DNA of 64,000 bases from Rhizomys pruinosus (taxonomy: Eukaryota > Chordata > Mammalia > Rodentia > Spalacidae): contig VZQC01001595.1 of assembly GCA_009823505.1 (NCBI GenBank), positions 2,165,743 to 2,229,742 of the forward strand. The letters run 5' to 3'. The stretch's first letter is position 1. Each line of letters opens with the position of its first letter. The notes beneath the pieces are model-generated. The model did not search any database, was not told the origin of the DNA, and worked only from the letters and a program-made list of their open reading frames with translations. The translations under genes were made by a program, and so were the position numbers. Positions 33,440-44,251 of this stretch are shown here, in pieces.

Positions 33440-35595
33440 TTTTTAACAATAAGTAATACTTTATGAGTACAAGCATCCTTCATGTAAAACAATTTGCAAA
33501 CAGTTGTGCCCAAACACACACAGCCCAAGGGTCCCACCATCCAGCTGGGGGGGCTTGTATGTTCAATCAAGTTGATCAAATAAGTGTCCAGACTATATTG
33601 CTGTAGTTTCACCATTCACCCCAATTGCAGCCCTTACATTCTACCATGCCCCCTTTTCCACAGATTGTTCCCTAGGCTTAGAAAAGGGGCACAGGTGGAT
33701 GAGAAGCAAAATATTCTACTTTCTCTGGAGTTGTTGTTCTGGACTCTGGTCAATTCTGGCTGTTTCCTTTCATGGGCTGACAGTTGGTCTAGGAATAACC
33801 TTTCAATCCTACTAATGAAGCACAAACAATTAGATATATAGGTATTTAAACAGTACTAATTGTTATGGTAGGTTACTTTGGTATAGACACAGATGTTTGG
33901 ATGGTATGTTAATCCATGAATTAAGGTTTTTATTTTTTTTTCTGTAAAATAAGACAGGGTCTTACTGTGGTTTATAACATCTCCTAAACACTAGAGGATG
34001 TAAGCTTGTGGCATCAGCCGTGGGTTATTCCTCCAAGGAGAGAGCCAATAGCCAATTAGATGTGGGATGTACAGGCATATGACTGCCACTGCTGCACAGT
34101 ATTTCCAGGCAGGTGAGGTGTAGCTGGTGCTGATGGAGGAGACTTGCCTCACTCAAGGAGACCTATATTTGCTTTATTGGTTTAGTGGCCTTTGGTAACA
34201 CTCTCTGGTATTCCAGAGACCAACTGTACACTTGCAAGTGCAGTCTCAATACATCTTTCCCATGCTTACATCTGGTCCTTGACAGCAGGGCCTTATCACC
34301 TCTCTTCTTGTAAGTATCCCAGTTTACAGGCAAGAAGCTTTTATCTTTGGGGGGTCTTGGATCCCCTGGCCCACATCTCCTTGGTAGAATAATCCATTGC
34401 TGATATCAGAGCTCTCCTGTATTTTTCTGCTTAAGTGCATAGCTTAAGGGACTTGAGTATCATATTTTGTTCTGAATAGAGAATAATCCTTTTCACAGTT
34501 CCTATATCTATTAGTCAATTAAAGAAGGCAGTTTTACCGGTTTTATAAGAGATTACCTCTATAGCAGTTGGCTCCAATTTACAGTTAGAGAACGACCTCA
34601 TCATCATCATATTTCTCCTTGTTCTATGGAGGGGAGGTAAGAAAGTCTCTCGTATTAAAACTTTGCGGCAGGCACGTAGAAGGTAAGTTTCATTAGGACT
34701 CATAAATAGTTGTTACAAGCAGGATCCACAGAGGGTTTTGAGGTCCGTAGCAGTCTGAGGTTTTTCTTCCTTTCAATGTTCAGATGGGCCAACTTTTCTG
34801 CTGGCATTTCCTGGTACATCCTACACTATGGAAAGTTGTATCTTTTCTTTCTCAGCTGTTAAGTTGGTGACATTTTGACCTGTTGTAACATACAAATCTT
34901 TACCCATAGTTAGTTTTAAGATTTGAATTGCAAAGTTTTTGACAAAAAGGTTTCATATATATCTGTATCCCCCCCCTTTTTTTTAGGTTTCTGTTTTTTG
35001 ACCATGAGTCTCAAAAGGGGCAGTTGTATTACACACACCTATAGGCTGGAATCAAGGTGCAGATTTCATCGAATTCACCCAAGCTGTTTTGGGTGACTCT
35101 ATTTGGTTAGCTTGGGAAGCAAACTTAAATTTTTTTAAGTTAAATCATCCTACAGGTAAAAGAGAATGCTACAAGATGATACTGTATAGCAGAAAAATTA
35201 TAGAGAACATTTGTATGTGTCAATCCCAAAGTTATTGTTATACAGATTTTAAGTAAAACAAATGTGGACAACAATTTATATTTCCAGTTGACTCAGGTGC
35301 ATTGCCATTTTTATCAGAACCTTTAAACCAATGTTGTTTAAAATACACATATTTACTGTTACTAAGTCCTAAAACACCATGTAACTTGTAGACAGAATCT
35401 GGGCAAAATTGGATACTTGTTGAACTCACATCAATTAAATATACATTAATCGAATATACACCCGTGTCCCTCTCCTGCCCCTCCCACCCCTCCCAATTCA
35501 CCATTTCAGTCAGTTTTCTGATGCAGTCTTTCTGTTGTTGTTCTTTTAATATGCATCCCTCTTCACAAGAAATATTTGTAACTGGGTTATTGGCA
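33440..35595 (-). mobile_element. 3' UTR/tail of the 33-39 kb L1
   Basis: It follows the ORF2 stop and is about twice as long as the ~1-kb 3' UTR of the 61-kb L1. The right part (35595 to about 35440) looks like an ordinary L1 3' UTR start with purine-rich sequence. The left part includes a polypurine A8G8-type run (34971-34986 in reverse) and matches 1-762 and 2085-2335. It contains no coding sequence. Confidence 0.6.
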
Positions 35596-36156
35596 CTAGC
35601 ATCCATAGATGAGGGATACCATTTGGCGTTTGTATTTCTGGGACTGTGTTACTTCACTTAATATATCTTCTAGCTCTGTCCATTTACCTGCAAAGTTCAT
35701 GATGTTGTCTTTCTTTACTGCTGCATAGAACTTCATTGTGTAGATGTACCACATTTTTTCTATGCACTCGTCAGTTGAGGGGCATTTGGGTTGGTTCCAG
35801 CTTTTTGCTATTGTGAACAGAGCTGCAATAAATATAGCTGGGCATGTATTTCTGCAATAAGATGAGACTTGTGGGTATATACCCAGGAGTGGTATGATGG
35901 GGTCAAATGGCAAGCTCATTTTGAGTCTTCCAAGGGTTCTCCACACTGCTTTCCATAGTGGCTGTATGAATTTACATTCCCACCAGCAATAGATAAGTGT
36001 TCCCCTTTTTCCACAACCTCTCCAGCACTTGATATCATTTGTTTTCTTGATCCTGGCCAGTCTTATCGGAGTGAGATTATATGTTAGAGTGGTCTTAATT
36101 TGCATTCCCCTAGTTATTAGTGACGTTGAACAGTTTTTAAGATGTTTCTCAGCCAT
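35596..36156 (-). pseudogene. L1 ORF2 C-terminus
   Basis: A 186-codon stretch covering the end of ORF2. It includes the cysteine-rich motif CWRGCGKRGTLIYCWWEC, the conserved LGIYPQ and AKSWNQPKCPSTDE segments, and YTMKFYAAVKKDN. The His usually found before CWWE (compare GTLIHCWWE in the copy at 57360) is replaced by Tyr, so the putative CCHC finger is damaged. Confidence 0.88.
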
Positions 36157-36395
36157 CTCTAATTCTCCTCTGTGAAGTCTCTATTCAGTTCTTTGCCCCA
36201 TCTTTTGAGTGATTCATTTGTTTTCTTTCTTCTTTGCTTTTTGAGTAGCTTGAATACTCTGGAAATTAATGCTTTGTCAGATGTATCTGCAGTGAAGGTT
36301 TCCTCCCACTCTGTGGGTTTTCTCTTCACTTCCTTTATTGTTTCTTTTGATGTACAGAAGCTTTTGAGTTTAATGAGGTCCCATTTGTCAATTGT

Positions 36396-37577
36396 CTATC
36401 TTATTTTTTGTGCAGCTGCTGTCTGATTTAGGAAGTCTTTTCCTACACCTATGTCTTGTAGTCTGCTGCCAAGTTTCTCTTCTATCACCTCCAGAGTTTG
36501 GGGTTTCACGTTGAGGTCTTTGGTCCATCTGGAGTTGACTTTTGTACAAGGTGAGAGGTAGGGGTTTAATTTCATTCTTCTACAAGTGGTGATCCAGTTT
36601 TGCCAGCACCACTTGCTGAAGATGCTGTCTTTCCTCCATTGTGTCTTCTTGGCCCCCTTGTCAAATATGAGGTGGCTGAAATTGTATGAGCTCAGGTTTG
36701 GATCTTCAGTTTTATTCCATTGGTCAACTGGTCTGTTTTTGTGCCAGTACCAGGCTGTTTTTATGACTATAGCCCTGTAGTATAGTTTGATGTCTGGTAT
36801 AGCGATCCCCCCTGTATTGCTCTTTTCACTCAGGGTTGCTTTGGCTATTCGGGGTCTTTTGTTTTTCCAAATGAAATTGAGGATTTTTTTTTCCAAGCCT
36901 GTGAAGAAACTCTTGGGGATTTTGATTGGGATTGCATTAAATCTGTACACTAGTTTGGGTAGGATGGACATTTTTACTATATTTATTTTCCCAATCCATG
37001 AGCATGGGAGGTTTGTCCATCTTCTGATGTCTTCCTCAATTTCCTTTTTCAGGGGTTTAAAATTTTTGTTGTAGAGATCCTTGGTGTCTTTGGTTAGGTT
37101 TGTTCCTAGGTATTTTATTGTTTTTGAGGCTATTGTGAGTGGGAAGGTCTCCTTGTAGTCCTTCTTCAGTTGCTTGTTTTCAGTGTAAAGAAAGGCTACT
37201 GATTTTTCTAGATTTATTTTGTATCCTGCCACTTTACTGAAGCTCTTAATCATTTCTAGGCGTTTGCTGGTGGAGTTCTTAGCATCCCTTATGTAGTCAA
37301 TTATATCATCAGCAAAAAGGGATAGCTTGACTTCCTCTTTTCCAATTAGAACTCCTTTAATTTCTTTTTCTTGCCTTATTTCCCTAGCAAAGTTTTCAAG
37401 CCCTATATTGAAAAGGAGTGGTGATAGAGGGCAGCTTTGCTGAGTTCCTACCTTTAAGGGGAATGGTTCTGTCATTTCCCCATTTAGGATGATATTGACT
37501 GCGGGTTTCTTGTATATGGCTTTGATGACATTGAGGAATGATCCCTTTAGTCCAATTCCTTCTAGGACTTTAAACAT
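36396..37577 (-). pseudogene. L1 ORF2 reverse transcriptase to C-terminal segment
   Basis: The longest open frame in the window (393 codons). It carries RT motif B-like [14 protein letters not shown] (residues 44-57; usually GTRQGCPLSP) and an intact FADD catalytic box at residues 88-91, followed by [18 protein letters not shown] and the [14 protein letters not shown] and [11 protein letters not shown] segments. The frame is cut off upstream by the solo LTR at 37652 and downstream by decay near 36396, so it cannot make active ORF2. Confidence 0.92.
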
Positions 37578-37651
37578 GAATGGATGCTGGATTTTGTCAA
37601 AGGCTTTCCCTGCATTAATTGAGATGATTGTGTGGTTTTTGTCTTTCAGTC

Positions 37652-38111
37652 TGTATTAGTCAGGGTTCTCTAAAGAAACAGAAGCAACAGGACGAATATA
37701 TAGCTATATACAATTTATTGATTTGCTCACGTGACAGAGCTCAAGTAGTCCAACAGTAGCTGCACTGCACTGGAGAGGCTGAGAATCCAGGGAACTGCTC
37801 AGTCTGCAATGTTGGATGTCTCAGTAGTCCCAATCTGGTGCTGATTCCAGGAGATCTGCCAGTCTCAGTACACACTGGGATCTGAAGGGTTGATCACAGC
37901 AGCAAGACAAACTCACTAGTGAGAGAGAGGCAAGCCACAGGAAAAAAGGGACAAGCTCCCTCTGCCTTGACCTTTAGTACTGCCTGCTGGCCAGAAGGTA
38001 ACACCCACATTTGGGCTGGGCCATCTGGTTGAGGTGGTCCAATCCGAAGATCCTTTTTCTCTTATTTGTTCCTTAGTCCAGTCAAGTTGACACCCAGGAT
38101 TAACCATCACA
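37652..38111 (-). mobile_element. Solo LTR (ERVL-like), copy 1, inside L1 ORF2
   Basis: 460 bp bounded by TG...CA in sense: tgtgatggttaatcctgggt to aaccctgactaataca. A perfect 5-bp duplication, cagtc, lies at 37647-37651 and 38112-38116. A polyadenylation signal (aataaattg in sense) lies near the 3' end. No internal sequence. Confidence 0.93.
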
Positions 38112-38137
38112 CAGTCTATTTATATGTTTGATGATAT

Positions 38138-38584
38138 TTATTGATTTTCATATGTTGAACCATCCCTGCATCTCTGGTATGAATCTAACTTGGTCTGTAT
38201 GCAATTTGCCAGTATCCTGTTTAGAATTTTGGCATCTGTATTCATTAGGGAGATGGGTCTATAGCTCTCCTTTTTGGTTGTATCTTTACCTGGTTTTGGT
38301 AATAGTGTGATGCTTCCTTCATAGAAGGAATCTGGGAGAACTCCCTCCTTTTGTATACTTCTAAACAATTTGAGTAGTAATGGTTGTAAGTCTTTTTGAA
38401 ATATTTTATAGAATTCTGCCTTGAAACCAACTGGGCCTGGGCATTTTTTGTTTGGGAGGCTACTTATTACATGTTCAATTTCTTCACGTCTTATTGGTCT
38501 ATTTAGGTTGTTGATCTCTTCTTGGTTGAGCTTTGGTGATTCCCAGGATGTCAGATATTCATCCATTTCTTCTAGGTTTTCCAA
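38138..38584 (-). pseudogene. L1 ORF2 N-terminal RT segment
   Basis: Contains [10 protein letters not shown] and [20 protein letters not shown], the well-conserved start of the L1 RT domain, preceded by the linker [17 protein letters not shown]. It is continuous with the 36396-37577 frame once the LTR insertion is recognised. Confidence 0.9.
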
Positions 38585-38839
38585 ACTTGGTAGAGTATAG
38601 GTTTTTCAAGTATTCCCATATGATTGTCTGGATCTTTTCACTGTCTGTTGTGATATTTCCCCTTTTATCACAGATTCTATTAATTTGGAGTTGTTCCTTC
38701 TTTCTTTTGGTTAACTGGGCTAGAGGTCTTTCTATCTTGTTTATTCTCTCAAAGAACCAACTTTTGGATTCATTGGGTTTTTTTGGTATGGTTTTCTTTG
38801 TTTCTATTTCATTGATCTCTGGTCTTTCTGGAGTTTGTC

Positions 38840-39150
38840 AGTCTCTTCCTTTAGTTCTTTCTGAAATTTGTCATTATATCCCTCTAGGTCCTTTCTGAGT
38901 TTTTCATTCTCTCTCTTTAGTTCTCTGAATTCTTCTTTATTTCTTTAATTTCTCTGCATAGGTCTGCAATTATTCCTCTAAGATTTGATCCTTGGGTCAC
39001 CTCCAGGGGAATCCCATTGTAGCTATCTCCTACAGGCTTGGTAGAGCCTAGTGCGGGATTATCCTGTGCCTTTCCCATGTTGTCCCTTTGTTCTGTCCCT
39101 GGCATGTGAGTTTCCCTTTTGTGATTCAAATCATAAATGTCTTTTCACTG
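38840..39150 (-). pseudogene. L1 ORF1 N-terminus
   Basis: The frame at 39129-38917 (HMPGTEQRDNMGKAQ ... REIKEIKKN) parallels the ORF1 start of the plus-strand L1 at 40802 (HMPKTQRKNNNMGKAHY). Downstream it enters a coiled-coil ([26 protein letters not shown]) and then switches near 38840 to ORF2 linker sequence. The RNA-binding and C-terminal domains of ORF1 are absent. Confidence 0.8.
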
Positions 39151-39650
39151 TGTTAGTGGATGGTTTTGCCTGCCTCCTTCCGATGCTTTTTCTTTTTTTT
39201 TTTTTTTTCTTTCCTCCTCCTTGTTTATGGAGTATTGACTTGTCTAGGTTTCAGGCTTTCAATTTTGTTTATATATTTGATATTGGAAGCCTAAGTCACT
39301 CTTCTCTTACTGTTCTGAAGGTTCTCAAAAAAAAAATAGTTCACTTGGATACTCTCTCACCAATTCCAGTTGTCAGGGTGGGCAGGAGGGGGATATGCCT
39401 GACTTAGCCAGTGTCCCAGTACCTGCCTGGAGCAACTTCCAGGTTGCTGTGCCTTAGGAGCCAGCCTGCACAAAGCCACAGAGGCACCAAACCTGACCTG
39501 CCCATCACGGGCTGCAAAGGCGAAGGGTGGCTATCGCCCAGACAGCCACCCCCTACAAAAGGGTTCAGAGTTGGGACCTCTTTTCCAGCAGCCCAGGAGA
39601 CAGTCTACCCCAAAATCTACCTGCCTAGAGTGACTTCCGGGTTCCTGTCT
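39150..39650 (-). promoter_or_regulatory. L1 5' UTR with two partial monomer units
   Basis: GC-rich relative to the surroundings. The phrases tacctgcctagagtgacttc (39618) and tacctgcctggagcaacttc (39420) recur 198 bp apart with similar flanks. This fits the tandem ~200-bp promoter monomers known at the 5' ends of rodent L1s. Confidence 0.6.
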
Positions 39651-39802
39651 GTTTTTATTTTTTTGAGACAGTCTTTCACCATGTAGCCCTGCCCAGCAAG
39701 AAACTTCCTATGTAGATCAGGCTGGCCTTAAACTCACAAACATCCACCTGTCTTTCCATTTTGAGTCCTAGGATTAAAGATGTGGGCCACCATGCCCAGC
39801 TA
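39651..39802 (-). mobile_element. B1 SINE
   Basis: tttttttgagacagtctttcacc, gtagatcaggctggcc and ctaggattaaagatgtgg: a diverged B1 in reverse abutting the 5' end of the L1. Confidence 0.85.
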
Positions 39803-40013
39803 ATATTTTTAATTTCATTATTCCAGAAAATTTATTATATTAAATGTATTTATCAAATTATTTCATCAGATATTTGAAACAGGCTTATCTAAAAGTTAAA
39901 TAATCTTAATTTTTAATAATTTAAGAATTTAATAACATGATTGTTTTAATTAATTTTAAGGTATAAGACACACGTTTATGCTTCACTTTGATTTTCTTTA
40001 AATTCCATGAAAT

Positions 40014-40218
40014 AAGGGGCTGGAGAGATGGCCTAGTGTTTAAGAGCACTGACCACTCTTGCAGAGGACCTGGGTTCGATCTCCAGCAACCACATGGTGG
40101 CTGAGAACCATCTGTAACTCTAAGTCCAGAAGAACTCCAGTTCCAGGGGACTCTGACAACCTCTTCTGACCTCCCTGGCATTGCATGACATGGGTGCACA
40201 AACCTACATGCAGACAAA

Positions 40219-40261
<43 letters not shown>

Positions 40262-40284
40262 AATAAAGTTAAAATTAAAAAAAG
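40014..40284 (+). mobile_element. B2 SINE with (AAAT)n tail
   Basis: The head ggggctggagagatggccta and B box gggttcgatctcc are present. The tail is a long (AAAT)n run at 40204-40265. Target duplication tccatgaaa occurs at 40004-40012 and 40285-40293. Confidence 0.95.
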
Positions 40285-40801
40285 TCCATGAAACAATCAC
40301 TAATTATCTATGAATATATTATTTTCATTTATTCTTGTTGATGTGCCATTGTCTCTGGCTACTCTACAGTCTATTAATTGATTAGATATTAGAATATACT
40401 GTTCTGGGTCACCCAGGTGGATGTCTATTGTGCAGGTTTGCTGCTGCCCACACTAGACAGGCATGTGCCACCATTGCTAGAAACATAGAGAAGAACTGTG
40501 TGTCTGGATAGAAGGACAGCCTGCAGTGGACACACTCGTCACCCATGTGGGGTTTGGGCCATGGGCCAAAGGAGTAACACCCCCCCCAGCTACTGGTACT
40601 GTGGTGGAAAATATAAGCTGCTGGTGCTGTGGTTTACTGTGGTTGGGAGGATCCAGCAGTGTCAGTGATTCTACACTCCACAGCCAAAGCTGAGGGAGAA
40701 ATCAGCAGGAAGCAAACTGAGTGAACAACCAACCCTCCATATTAACATTTGAGTTTATCAACAGAAGCCAAACAAACAAACAAACAAAGGGGGGAAATAC
40801 A

Positions 40802-41108
40802 CATGCCAAAGACACAAAGGAAGAACAACAATATGGGAAAAGCTCATTATAAATCTCCGCTGAACTCAAGCAGTCTTCTACAAGATCCCAACAATGAGAT
40901 CTCCCTGGAAGGAAACAAAGACACTGACTTTAGAAGAACAATTGTAGACATATTCAAAGACTATAAAGTACAAGTCAGAGAAATAAAGGAAGAGAATGAA
41001 AAACTCATAAAGGAACTAGAAAGAAAGAATTATAAACTCCAGAAAGAACTAAAGGGAGAGATTGACAAATTCCAAAAAGAACCAGAGGAAGAGAAATACA
41101 AACTCTGA
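40802..41108 (+). pseudogene. L1 ORF1 N-terminus and coiled-coil
   Basis: The start HMPKTQRKNNNMGKAHY is followed by a Lys/Glu-rich heptad region (EENEKLIKELERKNYKLQ) typical of the ORF1 trimerising coiled-coil. It stops at 41108. Related coiled-coil sequence continues out of frame past 41280, where an A-run near 41181 also breaks it. Confidence 0.85.
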
Positions 41109-41669
41109 AAAGAACTAGAGGGAGAGAATGACAAACTCAAGAAGGAAGTGGAAACAGTGAAAAGATCTCAGGCTGAAAGGAAAAAAAAAAAAAAAAAAAC
41201 TGACCAGTGAAGCAAGAATCTACAAGAAGAGAATGAAAAGCTCCAAAAGGAAGTGGAAATACTGAATAAATCACAGGATTAAATGAAAAAGGAAATTGAA
41301 CATTCTTCCAATCAGCAGGAAAGGATGGGAAAAAGCCTCAGAAGCAGAATGGATGAAGCAGAAAAATGAATATCAGACCTACAGGATAAAAAAGCCCAGC
41401 TAGAAACCTTAAATAAAGATTATGAAAAATTTAAAAAAAATATGAGTGAAACAACCAGGAAATGTGGAACACCGTGAAAAGACCAAACCTCTGCATCATA
41501 TGGATAGAGGAAGGAGAAGAATCCCAAGAGAATGGTATTGATCAGATCTTCAACAGAATAGTAGTAGAAAATTTCCACAATCTGAAAAAAAGACAAAGCC
41601 ATACAAGTATAAGAACCACATCTAACAACAAATAGACAAGACCAGAAAAGAAATTCCCCATAACATAAC

Positions 41670-42139
41670 TGTATTATTCAGAGTTCTCTAAAGAAACAGA
41701 AGCAACAGGAAGAATATATAGCTATATACTATTTATTGATTTGCTCATGTGACAGATTTCAAGGAGTCCAACAGTAGCCGTGCTGCACTGGAGAGGCTGA
41801 GAATCCAGAGAACTGCTCAGTCCGCAAGGCTGGATGTCTCAGTAGTCCCAAGCTGGTGCTGAAGGCCTGATGGATTCCAGGACATCTGCCAGTCTCAGTA
41901 CACACTGGGATCCAAAGGGCTGATCACAGCAGCAAGACAAACTCACCAGTGAGAGAGGCAAGTCACAGGAAAAAAGGGACCAGCTCCCTCTGCCTTGACC
42001 TTTAATACTGCCTGCCGGCAGAAGGTAACACCCACATTTGGGGTGGGCCATCTGGGTTGAGGTGGTCCAATCTGAAGATCCTTTTCCTCTTATTTGTTCC
42101 TTAGTCCAGTCAAGTTGACACCCAGGATTAACTATCACA
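41670..42139 (-). mobile_element. Solo LTR (ERVL-like), copy 2, inside L1 ORF1
   Basis: About 470 bp, colinear with the solo LTR at 37652-38111 almost end to end and in the same genomic orientation. It has its own 5-bp duplication, ataac, at 41665-41669 and 42140-42144. Relative to its host L1 it is antisense. Confidence 0.93.
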
Positions 42140-42480
42140 ATAACATAGTTAAATCACAAGATGCTCAAAACAAGGACACTGAAAGCCACAAGAGAAAAAC
42201 CACAAGTTACATATAAGAGGAAACTCCATCAGAATTACAGCTCACTTCTTACTTCAAATTATGAAAGCCTGAAGAACATGGAACAAAGTATTCCCAGGGC
42301 TAAATGACTTTATATGCCAACCTAGATAATTATACCCAGCAAAAATGTCAATCATAGTTGAAGGCAAAAGAAAAATCTTTCATGACATAAAATGAAAGAA
42401 CACATGTCAAAAAACCCAACACCAAAAAATACTCTAAGCAATTCAAAGAACAGAGGAAAGGAGCAAATATCCTTAAGCAA
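42140..42480 (+). pseudogene. L1 ORF1 RNA-binding/C-terminal domain remnant
   Basis: Broken translation shows GNSIRITAHF ... NKVFPGLNDF ... LYPAKMSIIVEGKRK, the counterpart of the conserved ORF1 C-terminal domain. Two internal stops are present. Confidence 0.75.
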
Positions 42481-42559
42481 CCCTAGAGAGAAATTAACAA
42501 AAGTATAACAGAGTAAATAAATACTTAGACCAAGAATGCAAATGAAAAATTAGTTGAAA

Positions 42560-43490
42560 GGAAACAACAGACATCTCCCAATAATAACCAAATATTAATG
42601 GTCTAAACTCCCCTATCAAAAGATATAGACTAGAATGGATTAGGAAACAGAAATCCATCTATATGCTGACTACAAGAAATCCATCTCACCCTCAAGGACA
42701 GACACCACCTTAGAGTTAAAGGATGGAAAAAAAATATTCCAAGCAAATGCTACCAAAAAGCAAGCAAAGAGTGGCTATTCTCATATCAGACAAAATAGAC
42801 CTCAGAGTAAAATTAATCAGAAAAGACAAAGAGGGCCATTATATCCTTATTAATGCAACAATTAAGCAGGAAGATTTCACAATCTTAAATGTGTATGCAC
42901 CAAACTCTGGTGCACCAAACTTTATAAACACAATCTTTCAGGACTTAAAGATAGAGTTTAATCCCAGCACACTAATAGTGGGGGATTTCAATTCCCCACT
43001 GAGTACCTCAGATACATCAACTGGACAAAAAATAAAGAGAGACATCAGAACTGAATAATACAATACACAAAATGGACCTCACCATATCTACAGAATATTC
43101 TACCCAAACACGCAAGAATATACTCTCTACTCAGAGCCCCATGGAACATTCTCCAAAATTGACTACATACTTGAGACACAAAAGAAATGTTAATAAATAC
43201 AAAGGATTGAAATTATTCTATGCATTCTATTAGAACACAGTGCAATAAAGCTCAATATTAAAACCATGGTAAGCCCTGCTAACTATAAGAACACATGGAG
43301 ACTAAACAACACAATCCTGAATAATGAGTGGGTCAGGGAAGAAATAAAGAATGAAATAAGAGCATTCCTGGAACTAAATGGAAATGATAATACAACACAA
43401 CAAAACCTGTGGGATACATTAAAGTCAGTCCTAATAGGGAAATTTAAAGCCCTAAGTGCCCACATTAAAAAACAGAAAAAGAACAAATAA
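42560..43490 (+). pseudogene. L1 ORF2 endonuclease remnant
   Basis: Open pieces at 42723-43058 and 43266-43490. The first has VAILISDKID, DKEGHYILINATI, TILNVYAPNSGAPNF and LIVGDFNSPLS, the apurinic-type endonuclease signature; the GDFN catalytic segment is intact. Stops precede and follow. Confidence 0.88.
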
Positions 43491-44251
43491 ATGATCTAAC
43501 ACTACAGCTAAAAACACTTGAGAGACAACAACAAATGCATTCTAAACCTAACAGACAGGGAGAAATAACAAAAATCAGAGCAGAAATCAATGAAATATAA
43601 AGAGACTTCTAGCCCAGTTAACCAAAAGAAAGAAAGAGCAACTCCAAATCAATAGTATTCATGATGAAAGGGGAAAAATCACTACAGATATAGAAAAGAT
43701 TCAGACAATCATATGAGAATACTTCAAAAACCTATACTTTACTTAATTTGAAAACCTAAGAGAAATGGAAGAATATCTGAAATCCTGGGATTCACCAAAG
43801 CAACCAAGAAGAGGTTGACAGCCTAAACAGACCCGAAATACCCAAGGAAATTGAAGAGGTAATAAAAAGCCTTCCAACTAAAACAAGCCCAGGCCCTGTT
43901 GGTTTCACAGTTGAATTCTATAAAACATTTAAAGAGGTCTTACAACAATTACTACTCAAAAATTTCAGAAGGATACAGAGGGAAATATCCCAAATTACTT
44001 CTATGAAGCCAGAATCCCTCTAATCCCAAGTCCAGGCAAAGACACAAACAAGAAAGAAAACTATAGACCCATATCATAAATGAACAAAAAATTCTCAACA
44101 AAATACTTGCAAATCGCATTTAGACCCACATTGAAAAGATCAACCATCATGACCAAGTTGGATTCATATCAGAGATGCAGAGATGGTTCAACATACATAA
44201 ATCAATGAATATCATAAAACACATAAATGGACTGAAAGACAAAAAACATAT
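43491..44251 (+). pseudogene. L1 ORF2 linker and start of RT, decayed
   Basis: No long open frame. Matching pieces include the [17 protein letters not shown] linker near 43760 and the [23 protein letters not shown] RT start near 44030. It ends where the LTR element inserts. Confidence 0.75.

Larger units (their letters stand above)
33385..39650 (-). mobile_element. L1 element, internally deleted, long 3' tail
   Basis: Reading right to left: a GC-rich 5' UTR (about 39650-39150) with two ~198-bp-spaced related units; an ORF1 start (39129-38917); an abrupt jump into ORF2 near 38840; the ORF2 reverse transcriptase and C-terminal region (38584-35596) interrupted by a solo LTR (37652-38111); then about 2.1 kb of 3' sequence to a T-rich (poly-A in sense) end at about 33385-33440. 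The ORF2 endonuclease and most of ORF1 are missing. The lack of a clear target duplication leaves the right boundary approximate. Confidence 0.85.

Noticed and set aside
36396..37577. A 393-codon open frame as a functional reverse-transcriptase gene.
   Set aside because: It is part of a decayed L1 ORF2: no endonuclease, interrupted by an LTR, with frameshifts downstream.
37652..42139. A single ERV provirus with LTRs at 37.7 and 41.7 kb.
   Set aside because: Each LTR has its own 5-bp duplication and lies in a different L1; the DNA between is L1, B1 and B2.
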